A stretch of DNA of 64,000 nucleotides, taken from positions 186,001 through 250,000 of the forward strand of contig NZ_JAMZAW010000003.1 in NCBI RefSeq assembly GCF_024158745.1, read 5' to 3'. Origin of the DNA: Paenibacillus tyrphae (GTDB lineage: Bacteria > Bacillota > Bacilli > Paenibacillales > NBRC-103111). Made by a program: the position numbers and the translations under genes. Below the pieces are notes generated by a model. It was given only the letters and a program-made list of their open reading frames with translations. It searched no databases and had not been told where the DNA came from. Shown here one piece after another: positions 15,930-25,600 of this stretch. Position 1 is the stretch's first letter, and each line of letters opens with the position of its first letter.

Positions 15930-16813
15930 CCTTGCCTGCCCCTTTCACCGGCATTGCGCATCCGGCCGTCCAGGAAACGCGCGGTCGCTTCGAGCGCTTC
16001 CTCAAGCTGTGGGGTCGTTCCGGCAAACGGATGAACCGCGCCGAACGTATGCGTCCCCCCCTCAATTGTCACGAAAGATTGGTTCGGAGCGGCCTCGCGC
16101 AGCCTGCGGAAGCCCTCCTTCAGCCGGTCGGAGTCCGCGTCGCCCTGTACGGACAGCACCTGTGTCTTCAGCCCGGCGAGCCGCGCGGTAATATCGAAGC
16201 GCTCTGCGTTTTGCTTCAAGTCATCGTAGAACGTTTGCCGGATCGGCATGCTTTGCCCCGTCCTCGCGTTCGCCACGTAGGCGACACCGTTGCGGGCGAT
16301 TTCTTCCTTGAACGCGTCGTCGAACAGGTCGGCCGAAGCGATGCCGTTCCACGTGACCACGGCCTGCACGTCCGGATGCTCCGCGGCGAACACGATGCTG
16401 TTTCCGCCCCCGCGGCTGTGGCCGAGCAAGGCAACCCGGCAGGTATCCGCCCGCTCCGCAAAGGGCAGCCGCTTCTCCTGCAGCAGCTCCCAGACGACCG
16501 CCAGATCCGCCTGCTCGCAAGAGTACGTGTTTACGGCGAATTTGTCCAGCTCGTCGAAATCGCGCTCGTTCACCCCGTTACAGGAAAAATTAAACCGGAC
16601 GACGTAATATCCGCGGCGGGCCAGCTCGGCGGCGGCATAAGGCTGAAAGCCCCAATCCATGAAGCTTTTAAAGCCGTGCGCCATGATCACGACGGGCACC
16701 GGCCCTTCGCTGGCCCCCTCCCGTATCGTCACCTCGCCCCGAAGGGTCAGCCCGGCGTCAATCGGCTGCTCGAAACGCTGCTGCCGCAATCCGGATGCTT
16801 GCTGCTCGCTCAT
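15926..16813 (-). CDS. Alpha/beta hydrolase (dienelactone hydrolase/esterase-like)
   Basis: The 295-residue soluble protein has the nucleophile elbow GHSRGG near residue 163 (catalytic Ser) and the oxyanion region VVIMAHGFKSFMDWGF. A late acidic residue lies in VLSVQGDADSDRL, and the catalytic His is likely in EGGTHTFG. Substrate unknown; close relatives are acyl-esterase or peptidase-like hydrolases. The ribosome binding site is AAGGAGGAATTCTT. The 3' end overlaps the glpP start, so it is the first gene of a two-gene operon with that antiterminator. Whether this link has meaning for glycerol metabolism is not clear. Confidence 0.9.
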   Translation of the reverse strand: MSEQQASGLRQQRFEQPIDAGLTLRGEVTIREGASEGPVPVVIMAHGFKSFMDWGFQPYAAAELARRGYYVVRFNFSCNGVNERDFDELDKFAVNTYSCEQADLAVVWELLQEKRLPFAERADTCRVALLGHSRGGGNSIVFAAEHPDVQAVVTWNGIASADLFDDAFKEEIARNGVAYVANARTGQSMPIRQTFYDDLKQNAERFDITARLAGLKTQVLSVQGDADSDRLKEGFRRLREAAPNQSFVTIEGGTHTFGAVHPFAGTTPQLEEALEATARFLDGRMRNAGERGRQG

Positions 16814-17088
16814 AAGAATTCCTCCTTGAATACGTGGAATGATATGGAATAACGGCTAATGTACAGCCCTTCCGTCTTTTGTGCTGCGCATGGCTGTATT
16901 TCCTTTCCATTGTATCAAAAGCACCGGCATTTGCCATGCTCTCTTGGTCCCGCAGTGCGAATCCGCCCCGAACTGGGGGAACAAGTTCCAATGGCAAAAC
17001 GTAAAATTTCCGTAAAGAAACAGGAATAAACCCGTCGTACCGAGAATAAGCGATCGATATACGTCAATGCGCGAAGGGTGGACTGCAT

Positions 17089-18393
17089 ATGGTTGAATCT
17101 CCGCGGAGCGGCTGGAGGCTGTATTGGTCGATGCCGATTCTGGCTTGGGCGCTGTACGATTTTGCGAATACGATTTTTTCAAGCAACATCATCACGATCT
17201 TTTTTCCGTTTTACTTGCAGGAAACGATCGGCGGCAGCGAGACGACGAACCAAATCGCCGGCACGTTCGTAACGTATACGAATGCGCTTTCGAGCTTCTT
17301 TCTCGTGCTGCTGTCGCCGCTGTACGGCGTATGGATCGACCGGACCGGACGCAAAAAAGCGTACCTCGTCCCCTTCACGCTCGCCTGTATCGTCAGCACC
17401 CTGCTGATGGGCGTCTTCGCGGGCTGGCAGACGGATGCGGGGATCGCCGGTCTCCCGCTGTCACTGGCCGCCGTGCTGCTGCTGTTTATGATCGCGAAGT
17501 TCGCGTACAACTCCTGCCTCGTCTTTTACGACGCGATGATCTCTGACCTCGGGAGCGACAAACAACTCCCGCTCATCTCCGGCTTCGGCGTCGCCGTCGG
17601 CTACATCGGTACGCTGGTCGGCCTCACGGTCTACCCGCTTGTCGGCGAAGGCGATTTTCACCGGTCCTTCGTTCCGAGCGCATTGCTGTTTTTGCTTTTC
17701 TCGCTCCCCATCTTCTTTCTATATAAAGACCCCAAGCCCGCACCGTCGGCAGCGGCGGCAAAGCCTTCTTTTCTCAGCGGGTACCGCGATATTGTCCTAA
17801 CGTTCCGCGAGGCGCGGTTGTACCGGCCCGTGTTTCTGTTTATGATCGCTTACTTTTTCTTCAACGATGCGGTCGCTACGGCCATTACGGTCATGGGCGT
17901 GTATGCGAAAGCGGTCATCGGCTTTTCTACGAAGCAATTCATCTTGCTGTACCTGGTCTCTACCGTTTCAAGCATCGTCGGCTCGTTCGCCTTCGGGTAT
18001 GTGACGCGCAGTGTCGGGGCCAAACGCTCGGTCGCTATCGTCGCATGCGTGATGATAGCTGCCATATTGCTGGCATCGACCGCTTGGAACGAGCCGATGT
18101 TCTGGACGGCCGGCAGCTTGTACGGCATTGCCATGGGCGCCATGTGGGTTGCCTCGCGCACGATGATCGTCGAGCTGACCCCGGAGCATAAGCGCGGCCA
18201 ATTTTTCGGGCTGTTCGCCTTCTCCGGCAAAGTATCGTCCATCGTCGGACCGTTGCTGTACGGCTCCATTACGTGGGCGCTGGCCGAAGCGGGCAACCTC
18301 GCCAGCCGCATCGCCTTGGGTTCGCTGCTCGTTCTGGTGCTGATCGGACTGATCGTTCATGTCCGCGTTCCTTACCGGTCCGGGGCAAAATAA
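17089..18393 (+). CDS. MFS transporter, Atg22/UMF1-like
   Basis: A 434-residue integral membrane protein with about 12 membrane segments. The start LAWALYDFANTIFSSNIITIFF is the hallmark of the Atg22/UMF1 family (vacuolar amino-acid effluxer-like MFS). The loop YGVWIDRTGRKKAYL matches the MFS loop 2-3 motif. The second half contains SVGAKRSVAI and ELTPEHKRGQFFGLF. Bacterial members have no firm substrate. A ribosome binding site, AAGGGTGGA, precedes the ATG. It stands alone between the divergent hydrolase operon and the RNase J gene. Confidence 0.9.
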   Translation: MVESPRSGWRLYWSMPILAWALYDFANTIFSSNIITIFFPFYLQETIGGSETTNQIAGTFVTYTNALSSFFLVLLSPLYGVWIDRTGRKKAYLVPFTLACIVSTLLMGVFAGWQTDAGIAGLPLSLAAVLLLFMIAKFAYNSCLVFYDAMISDLGSDKQLPLISGFGVAVGYIGTLVGLTVYPLVGEGDFHRSFVPSALLFLLFSLPIFFLYKDPKPAPSAAAAKPSFLSGYRDIVLTFREARLYRPVFLFMIAYFFFNDAVATAITVMGVYAKAVIGFSTKQFILLYLVSTVSSIVGSFAFGYVTRSVGAKRSVAIVACVMIAAILLASTAWNEPMFWTAGSLYGIAMGAMWVASRTMIVELTPEHKRGQFFGLFAFSGKVSSIVGPLLYGSITWALAEAGNLASRIALGSLLVLVLIGLIVHVRVPYRSGAK

Positions 18394-18421
18394 CGCTTCT
18401 TTCTCAACGGTTCGTCCAACA

Positions 18422-18452
18422 TTTACTTTTTTTCCGAGAGTTGTGTTATAAT
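18422..18452 (+). promoter_or_regulatory. Promoter of the RNase J gene
   Basis: A perfect extended -10, TGTTATAAT (box 18447-18452), lies about 75 bp before the start codon. The best -35 is TTTACT at 18422-18427 with a long 19-bp spacer, so the extended -10 probably carries the activity. Confidence 0.6.
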
Positions 18453-18527
18453 AAAAGCAAGTGACTGGTTCGGATCTTTTGAGTTTGATTTGTATGTTCG
18501 TCGTCAATTCCATCGAGGAGGTCTAAC

Positions 18528-20201
18528 TTGGCTGGTTCAGAAAAAAAGTTGTCCATTTTTGCCTTGGGCGGCGTAGGCGAAATTGGCAAAAACATGTATG
18601 TGGTACAATACGCAGACGACATTGTTGTTATTGATTGCGGTTCGAAATTCCCGGATGTGGAGCTGCCCGGCATCGATATTATCGTACCGGATATCTCCTA
18701 TCTGATCGAGAACCGGAATAAAGTCAAAGCGCTCGTCATTACACACGGTCATGAGGATCATATTGGCGGGTTGCCTTATATCCTCAAGCAGCTCAACATG
18801 CCCGTCTATACGAGCAAACTGACGATGGGACTTATTGAAGGAAAATTAAAAGAACACGGGCTGCTGGGTTCGACGGAACGGGTGTTAATTCACGCGGATT
18901 CCGTATTAAAGTTCGGAACAATTGTCGCTTCGTTCTTCAAAACGAATCACAGTATCCCGGACAGCCTTGGGGTCGTGCTTGATACCCCCGAAGGCGCAGT
19001 CGTTCATACCGGCGATTTTAAATTCGACCAAACTCCCGTTAACGGCCAATATGCGGACCTTCACCGCATGTCGGATATCGGCAAAAAAGGCGTCCTCGCT
19101 CTGCTGTCCGAGAGCACGAATGCGGAGCGTCCAGGGTTCACCCCTTCGGAGAAAAGCGTCGGCGTCAATCTCGAGGACGTATTCCGGACCGCACGCCAGC
19201 GCGTGATCGTGTCCACCTTTGCCTCCAATGTGCACAGGCTCCAGCAGGTCATCGAAGCGGGCATCGCGTCGAACCGGAAGCTGGTCGTCATCGGACGCAG
19301 CATGGTCAATATGATTACCATCGCCTCCGAGCTCGGTTATCTGAACATTCCGGACGGCATGCTGATCGAGCCGAACGAAGTGAATAAATACGCTGCCGAT
19401 CGTATCGTTATTCTGTGTACAGGCAGTCAGGGCGAACCGATGTCGGCACTGACCCGGATGGCGCGCTCGAACCACAAGCAGGTAGAAATTCTCCCAGGGG
19501 ACACGGTCATCATCTCGGCCACGCCCATTCCGGGGAACGAAAGAAATATCGGACGGACGGTTGACGAGCTGTTCCGCCTCGGCGCTCACGTCATCTACGG
19601 CTCCGGCTCGCTGACGGGTATGCACGTTTCCGGACATGCCAGCCAGGAAGAATTGAAGCTGATGATCAATCTGATGCGTCCGAAGTTTTTCATCCCGATT
19701 CACGGGGAATACCGGATGCTCCGTCAGCACAGCACGCTGGCGCAAGCGGTCGGCGTCGACCCGGCCAACATCTTCATTGTCGACAACGGCGAAGTCGTTG
19801 AAATCCAGAACGGCGCAGCCCGCAAACGCGGAAAAGTTCCGGCAGGCAACACGCTCATCGACGGCTTAGGCATCGGTGACGTCGGAAATATCGTCCTGCG
19901 AGACCGTAAGCATTTGTCTCAGGACGGCATCCTGATTGTTGTCGTTTCGATCAGCAAACAGGAAGGTACGATCCTCTCCGGACCCGACATCATCTCCCGC
20001 GGCTTCGTATACGTCCGCGAATCGGAAGGCTTGCTCGACGATGCAAGCCGCATAGTGTCCAATACGATCAACAAATTAACTCACGAGAATGAGAACCAAT
20101 GGTCTACGATAAAATCAAATGTAAAAGATGCGCTTGGACGATTCTTATATGAGCGAACCAGAAGAAAGCCGATGATTCTTCCGATCATTATGGAAGTTTG
20201 A
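18528..20201 (+). CDS. rnj: Ribonuclease J
   Basis: A metallo-beta-lactamase/beta-CASP ribonuclease with endo- and 5'-3' exonuclease activity, central to mRNA decay and rRNA maturation in Firmicutes. The 557-residue product starts at TTG with GAGGAGGT upstream. The metal motif THGHEDHIGG is intact as in RNase J1; in B. subtilis J2 it is degenerate. Other parts (IFALGGVGEIGKN, ESTNAERPGFTPSE, LSQDGILIVVVS, YVRESEGL) read more like J2. The C-terminus ends PMILPIIMEV as in both. It is therefore probably an active enzyme, but J1/J2 assignment by eye is unsafe. Single gene with its own promoter and terminator. Confidence 0.94.
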   Translation: MAGSEKKLSIFALGGVGEIGKNMYVVQYADDIVVIDCGSKFPDVELPGIDIIVPDISYLIENRNKVKALVITHGHEDHIGGLPYILKQLNMPVYTSKLTMGLIEGKLKEHGLLGSTERVLIHADSVLKFGTIVASFFKTNHSIPDSLGVVLDTPEGAVVHTGDFKFDQTPVNGQYADLHRMSDIGKKGVLALLSESTNAERPGFTPSEKSVGVNLEDVFRTARQRVIVSTFASNVHRLQQVIEAGIASNRKLVVIGRSMVNMITIASELGYLNIPDGMLIEPNEVNKYAADRIVILCTGSQGEPMSALTRMARSNHKQVEILPGDTVIISATPIPGNERNIGRTVDELFRLGAHVIYGSGSLTGMHVSGHASQEELKLMINLMRPKFFIPIHGEYRMLRQHSTLAQAVGVDPANIFIVDNGEVVEIQNGAARKRGKVPAGNTLIDGLGIGDVGNIVLRDRKHLSQDGILIVVVSISKQEGTILSGPDIISRGFVYVRESEGLLDDASRIVSNTINKLTHENENQWSTIKSNVKDALGRFLYERTRRKPMILPIIMEV

Positions 20202-20235
20202 TCGAACCAAACCAACCAGTCCACTTACAACGAGC

Positions 20236-20273
20236 AAATACCCTCTATCCTTTGCGGGATGAGGGTATTTTTT
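20236..20273 (+). terminator. Rho-independent terminator after RNase J
   Basis: AAATACCCTC and ATCC pair with GGAT and GAGGGTATTT, followed by TTTTT. The inner core CTATCCTTTGCGGGATGAGG recurs almost unchanged in the terminator near 53.17 kb. Confidence 0.9.
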
Positions 20274-20668
20274 GTCTGGGATTATTCGTCGAGCTTCATG
20301 GTTTCTTGGATATCCGTCTGGACAAGATCCCCCGTGGGCTTCGCTGTTCGTTGTCTTCGTATTTACATAGAATGATACACTAATCGTTAGAAATTTGGTG
20401 CATAATTGTTATCCTGTTCTGTATCTTAAAATCCCCTATTGACATCCTTTTAGGGTTCGTAAAGACTGGGTTACATTTGTTATTAATTTATCATCTTCCT
20501 AGCGGCGGTAAGTATCTAGAGTAGGATAAATTTGATTGGGAAACAGTCCTTAGACTTGCAGCCATTTCACTAAGATCGTTCCTGTTCAATCAGAATCATT
20601 CGTTTTAATATAAGATAAATTTAAAGTTTTTTACCATTACTTCTAAATATGAAAGGAATTTCTTTTCA
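20274..20668. other. Gene-free stretch entering the AT-rich island
   Basis: About 395 bp with no convincing gene, RNA or repeat. Base composition falls sharply from the GC-rich chromosome to AT-rich sequence around 20.36 kb, which marks the left edge of a compositionally foreign segment. Confidence 0.6.
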
Positions 20669-21764
20669 TTGGAATCATTAAGTTGGATTAGGAATAAATA
20701 CTTAAAATTGATATTTTTTATAGAACGGCACAAAGAAAGAATCCCTTTAAGTAAATTCATACTCGTATACTTAAGAATTCCTACAGCGCTGAGAATACTT
20801 GTCACTATTGTCTTTTTTGGATTTTCTCATGGATTAGCATATATAATTGGTTTTATTATCTTACAGAGTAAAGCGAGAAATGAGGTACTTTCCTTAATAA
20901 CTGCTTTTCAAAATCCTGTAAACTTCACTGACAGACTTTATTTTTATTACGCGTTCGTGTACATGTTCATCACTATATTAACCATGGCCCCTTTTGGTCT
21001 TTTCTTGTTTTACGGAAGAAACTTTTTGAGAAAAATAAAAAAGAATAAACTCTATTTCAGGATAGGATTTTTATTATGGGCAATTTCTGTAACTCTCTTA
21101 TCATTTATACTACTACAAACTGCATCTCTGTTAACTTATTACTTGTTCTACGCTTCGAAAAACGCCTCCATTTGGGAGGTATCAATAAAATACTTTTTTT
21201 TATTCCAAAGAACTACAATGGAATTCTCCTTCATTTGACTTAAAAGCTTTTCAAAAAGAAGTTTTTATTTCACTACAATCAGGAAACATGGCTGCTGTAC
21301 TTTTAGCGTTCCTATTTTTCATCTACAAAAAAAATTTTAAAGAAAGAGAACAATTTCATCGAAATATGCTAAGCTTAGCACTTGTTGAGTCAGAAATGAT
21401 TTTCTGGTCAAAATTCAATTGGAACATATTAAAAATCAGTACATTTATTTCATATTTAAAAATTAAAAAATCTATATCATTTATATTATATATCTTAATA
21501 ACATATGTTTTCATTTTTGCTGCTCTTATTGTATTTGTTTCACACACAGCCTATCAATGGGGTGGTTTTGGAAAAAACCTTGCGCAATTTGATACAGATT
21601 TCGTCGTAGTGGACTATAATTTAAATGGAGAAATTAAAACTGTTCAAGGGATTCGAGTTTATCATGATAAGAATTACATTGTGGTAAGGGACAAGCAAAA
21701 CAATATGCACAATATTTTTACGGACCAAATTCATATTCAGACGAAGCAACTTCAAACAAATTAA
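20669..21764 (+). pseudogene. Membrane protein gene split by a frameshift at a T8 tract
   Basis: Not recognised. Two frames, 20669-21238 (189 codons) and 21288-21764 (158 codons), read as one if a single T is removed from the run of eight at 21194-21201. The joined product would be 364 residues, continuing from SIKYFF into YSKELQWNSPSFDLKAF with no stop. It would have about five membrane helices (three in the first part, two in the second) and a soluble tail of about 65 residues. The start is a TTG preceded by GAAAGGAAT. Codon and base use are strongly AT-rich, unlike both flanks, so it was probably acquired. Alternatives: phase-variable gene, programmed slippage, sequencing error, or two short genes. 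Confidence 0.6.
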
Positions 21765-22338
21765 AGGAATAACATAAAGCAAATTTGTTTTTATCTTCAT
21801 AAAAACAAAGAGTGAAAAAATTTATGCCTTATCATATTCCCATCATGCTCTTCCTGTAGAAGATTTTCTTTCTCCTTGATTTCTCCTACGGGCTGACCCT
21901 TTCCTAGGAGCGTGGATGATAATGAAAGCTTATCGAAAAAATCACAATCAAGCATATGCCAGGCATCACAGAAAGCGGTTATTAGGCGCCAAAAACGCCC
22001 GTTAACAAACGAAGACCGGTTGTCAAATGCGGCAGTAGACTCGCCAAAGGAAAAATCCATTGTTCCTGCTGGATTTGTAGTGAAAGAAATAAAACGATTA
22101 GGCCACCCCAAATCAGAGTTAGCAAGAATAGTCAACTGCCAGCAGCAGCTTCTGGATTGTGTCTAAACTCCATCTATCAAACCAAGCAAATGCTGTTTAT
22201 TCACCAATTGTAGGTTTTTTATTATTGATGTGAGTTTACCGCTGCACTAAATGCACCGAAAACCAAATAGCCCTCTTCCCGCGCTTCCCCGGAAGGAAAG
22301 CGGAAAAAGAAGGCTGGTGTGGTTGCTTCGCGAATGCT
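21765..22338. other. AT-rich stretch with only doubtful open frames
   Basis: This 574-bp gap holds a GTG-started plus-strand frame (21912-22166, 84 codons, with AGGAG almost touching the GTG) and an antisense frame (21797-22135, 112 codons). Neither product is recognised and neither has a good ribosome binding site. It may be a decayed gene remnant at the right border of the AT-rich island. Confidence 0.35.
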
Positions 22339-22563
22339 TCAAATCTGCAGTTCCCCAAGCTTGATCAGCTCGACAACTGCTTGCGAACGGCCTTTGACAT
22401 TTAACTTCTGCATGACGTTAGAAATATGGTTCCGCACTGTCTTTTCACTAATAAACAGCTGCTGTGCGATATCTTTTGTCGTTTTGTCCTGCACCAGCAG
22501 TTCAAAGACCTCACGTTCGCGATTGGTGAGCAAAAATTTACTTTTGTGATCGCTGCCTTTCAA
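22339..22563 (-). CDS. gerE: GerE, late mother-cell transcription factor
   Basis: A LuxR/FixJ-type DNA-binding protein of exactly 74 residues, the same length as B. subtilis GerE. It consists only of a helix-turn-helix domain: LLTNREREVFELLVQDKTT, then IAQQLFISEKTVRNHISNVM and the tail GRSQAVVELIKLGEL. GerE acts with sigma-K in the mother cell to activate and repress spore-coat genes. The start is a TTG with the very strong AAGGAGGGGTG upstream. It stands alone. Its presence fixes the organism as a spore former. Confidence 0.97.
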   Translation of the reverse strand: MKGSDHKSKFLLTNREREVFELLVQDKTTKDIAQQLFISEKTVRNHISNVMQKLNVKGRSQAVVELIKLGELQI

Positions 22564-22681
22564 AGTGTCACCCCTCCTTGCCCGGGTTTTGGTTTCATTA
22601 CAAGGTCTAGGGATACAGTCAAATTCAGTTTATGAAAGGCAGCACTTGCTGGTGCGTTCGTACTTAAAAATGGGCTTCCCG

Positions 22682-25600
22682 CTAAGCTTTCAGAGTGATT
22701 CGGAGCGTCTTGATCTCGTACGGCTTCATGAACAGCCTGACCTCATGCGGACCGTGCTCCACCGCTTGCGGCTGCTCCTCCATCAGGTTCGTCTCTTCTA
22801 CGGAAACAAACTCCCCGACCCGCGCATCCGTGCAAAAACGGACGTCTCCCCGAATGCCGCCGTACTCGTACAAGCGGACGATGAATGTCTCGTCGTCTTC
22901 GGATTTTTTGACCGTATCGATCATGACGTGGGAGCCATCGACGTGGAAAAGCCCCAATTGCTCAGGAAGGCCGTCCGTATGCGCCGTTCCGGCCAATTGT
23001 ACCGGAAGCAGCGGCATGTTGAGTTCGCACGCCTGACGGTGCGTGTCCGCCTCCAGCCAACCGTTTTTATGCGGATAAAGCGAATAAGTAAATTCGTGCA
23101 GCCCCTGATCGGCTTCCGGATCTGGCGATACCGCCGACTTAATGAGACTGAGACGCAGCACATGATTGCGGATATCGTGGCCGTATTTGCAATCGTTCAG
23201 CAGGCTTACGCCGTAGCCCCCTTCGGACAGATCGACCCAGCGTTGCGCCACCGATTCGAATCGCGCCCAATCCCAGCTTGTGTTCCAGTGCGTCGGCCGT
23301 TCCACGTTGCCGAATTGAATCTCATACGTCGCCTTCGTCGACCGCACGTCGACCGGGAACGCCGCCTTGAGCAGGTGCTGCTTCTCGCGCCAGTCAACCC
23401 GGGTACAAAAATCAATTCGCGGATGGTCGCGGTACAGCGTCATTTTCTGCTCGATGACGGAGCGGTGGTAACGCCATACAAGCTTAAGCACGGCACGCAG
23501 CGGTCCCTGCTCCTCCACTACCGCTTCGGTCAGCTCCCCGACGGTCCAGCTCTTCTCTTGATAGTAGATGTCGATATCCCAAGCGTCGTGCGCCATCGGC
23601 TTATCCTCGAACACCTGCAGCACATTCGCCGCTTCGCCCGGCTTAAGCACTTCCCGCGCGTTCCGTTTGTCGTACAGAGATACGATCTGGCCGCTGCCGT
23701 TAAGCTCAATCCGGTAAAAAGGCGTCTCCAGCAGCCGTTCGCCGATGCTCCATGCCCCGCTGCTTGCCGCCGAAGCGCTGTTCGTGCTTTTGCCGACGAT
23801 GGTCGTATAGCCTAATGCCGGAACGTTCGGCGTATGAACGAGCATCGAGACGGGCTGACCTTCGGCGCCGCGAACAAGTTGACTTTCCAGCGCTTCGCCG
23901 CTTGGCGAGGACCACGCTATTTGCTCGGCAGAAGCCGGGAGGGCCTCCAAAGGAATTTCCACAAGCGCCGACCGTTCCCAGCCTAACGGGTTGATCACCC
24001 GATAACCGACTCCCCCTTCCGCCGCAGCTCCGTCCTGCCCGCGACCGCCTGCGATCGCTTGAGTGCCTTGTTCCAAAGCTGCGACTGCCAGTTGCTCCGC
24101 TTCCGCGTACTCTTCCCGGCTGTCCTCGTATACTTCGCCGATCGAGGAGCCCGGGATAATATCGTGGAACTGGTTGCGGAGCGTAATGATCCAGCTCTTC
24201 CGCAGCGTTTCAACCGGATACGCATGCTCGCCGTTCAGCAGCATCGCAAGGCTGTTGACGAATTCCGCTTGGTGCAGCAGCGTCTCCATCCGGCGGTTCA
24301 TCCGTTTGTTGTAGGCTTGCGACGTATACGTGCCGCGGTGGTATTCCAAGTACAGCTCCCCGTCCCATAAGGGCAGGCGCGGGTGATCCGATACCCGGTC
24401 ATCGAGCGCTTCGAAAAACTCCTCCACCCGGCCCTGACGCACCTGAGGCATCGCCGGCATGTCCTCGAAGCGCCGCACTGCCTCCAGCATATCGCGGGTC
24501 GGTCCGCCGCCTCCATCGCCCCATCCGTAGGCGAGCAGCAGTTGGTCGTTCAATTCCTTTTGCCGGTAGTTGTCCCATAGCCCCTGTACGCTGGACGCGG
24601 TCACGTTGCCGTTGTAGGTGTAGTACCAGCTGCCGTCGTTGTTGGGCGTCGTAATAAAATGAGTCAGCAGCTCCGTACCGTCGATGCCCCGCCAATGGAA
24701 CGTATCGTGCGGGAAGCGGTTATACTGGCTCCAGCTGATTTTGGTCGTCATAAAGTAATCGATGCCGGCCTTCTTCAAAATTTGCGGCAGTGCCCAGCTG
24801 TAGCCAAACACGTCGGGCAGCCACAAAATCCGGTTGTCCACGCCGAATTCTTCGCGGAAAAACCGTTTGCCGTAAAGCAGCTGCCGGACGAGCGATTCGC
24901 CGGAAGGGATGTTGCAGTCCGACTCCAGCCACATCGCTCCGGACGCTTCCCAGCGGTTCTCTGCCACGCGCTGTTTGATTTTCTCGTAGATGTCCGGATA
25001 GTCTTCTTTCAAATAAGCATAAAGCTGCGGCTGGGATTGGAAAAAGATATATTCCGGATAGCGGTCCATCAGCTGCAGCACGGTCGACCAGGAGCGGGCG
25101 GATTTCTCACGCGTATGCTTCAATCTCCACAGCCAGGCGACGTCGATATGGCAGTGTCCGACCGCCGTCACCTGTGGCCGAGCCCCGCGCGGCAGCTCTT
25201 CCAGCCGCTGCTTGAGCAGCGCCAAAGCCTGTTCCGCCGCAGCGTAAAAATCGTCCGAGCCCGGCGCGCGCCAATCCAGCAGTTGGATCGCATCGTCGAG
25301 CGCCGACAGCATGCCGTGCTTCTCGCTGCTGCGGTCCTCCAGGCAGCGCACCGCTTGCAGCACGTGCAGCGCCGTATAATACAAATCATCCGTGGCCGGG
25401 TCCAGCCAAGCGAGATCCAGCTCGTCGATCCGGTGATCGAACGGCTGATGTCCCGCGTCCGGCGGCGTCAGGCCGCTCCAGGCTTGAATGATCAGCTCCG
25501 CGCCGCCCTTATTGACGGCCTCGGCCGGGATAAACAGCTCCCCATGGTTCCGGTCCAGCGCCTGCGCCGGCTCCCCGTCCAAATAAGCGAGCGCCTCGTA

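Noticed and set aside
21912..22166. 84-codon plus-strand frame and opposing 112-codon frame as genes
   Set aside because: GTG start almost touching its AGGAG, no recognised domain, and both strands open over the same AT-rich stretch; kept only as a doubtful region.
22565..23815. 416-codon plus-strand frame opposite the mannosidase gene
   Set aside because: Antisense to a clear GH38 enzyme; composition is the Arg/His/Pro-rich pattern of a GC-rich shadow frame, with no ribosome binding site or recognisable domain.
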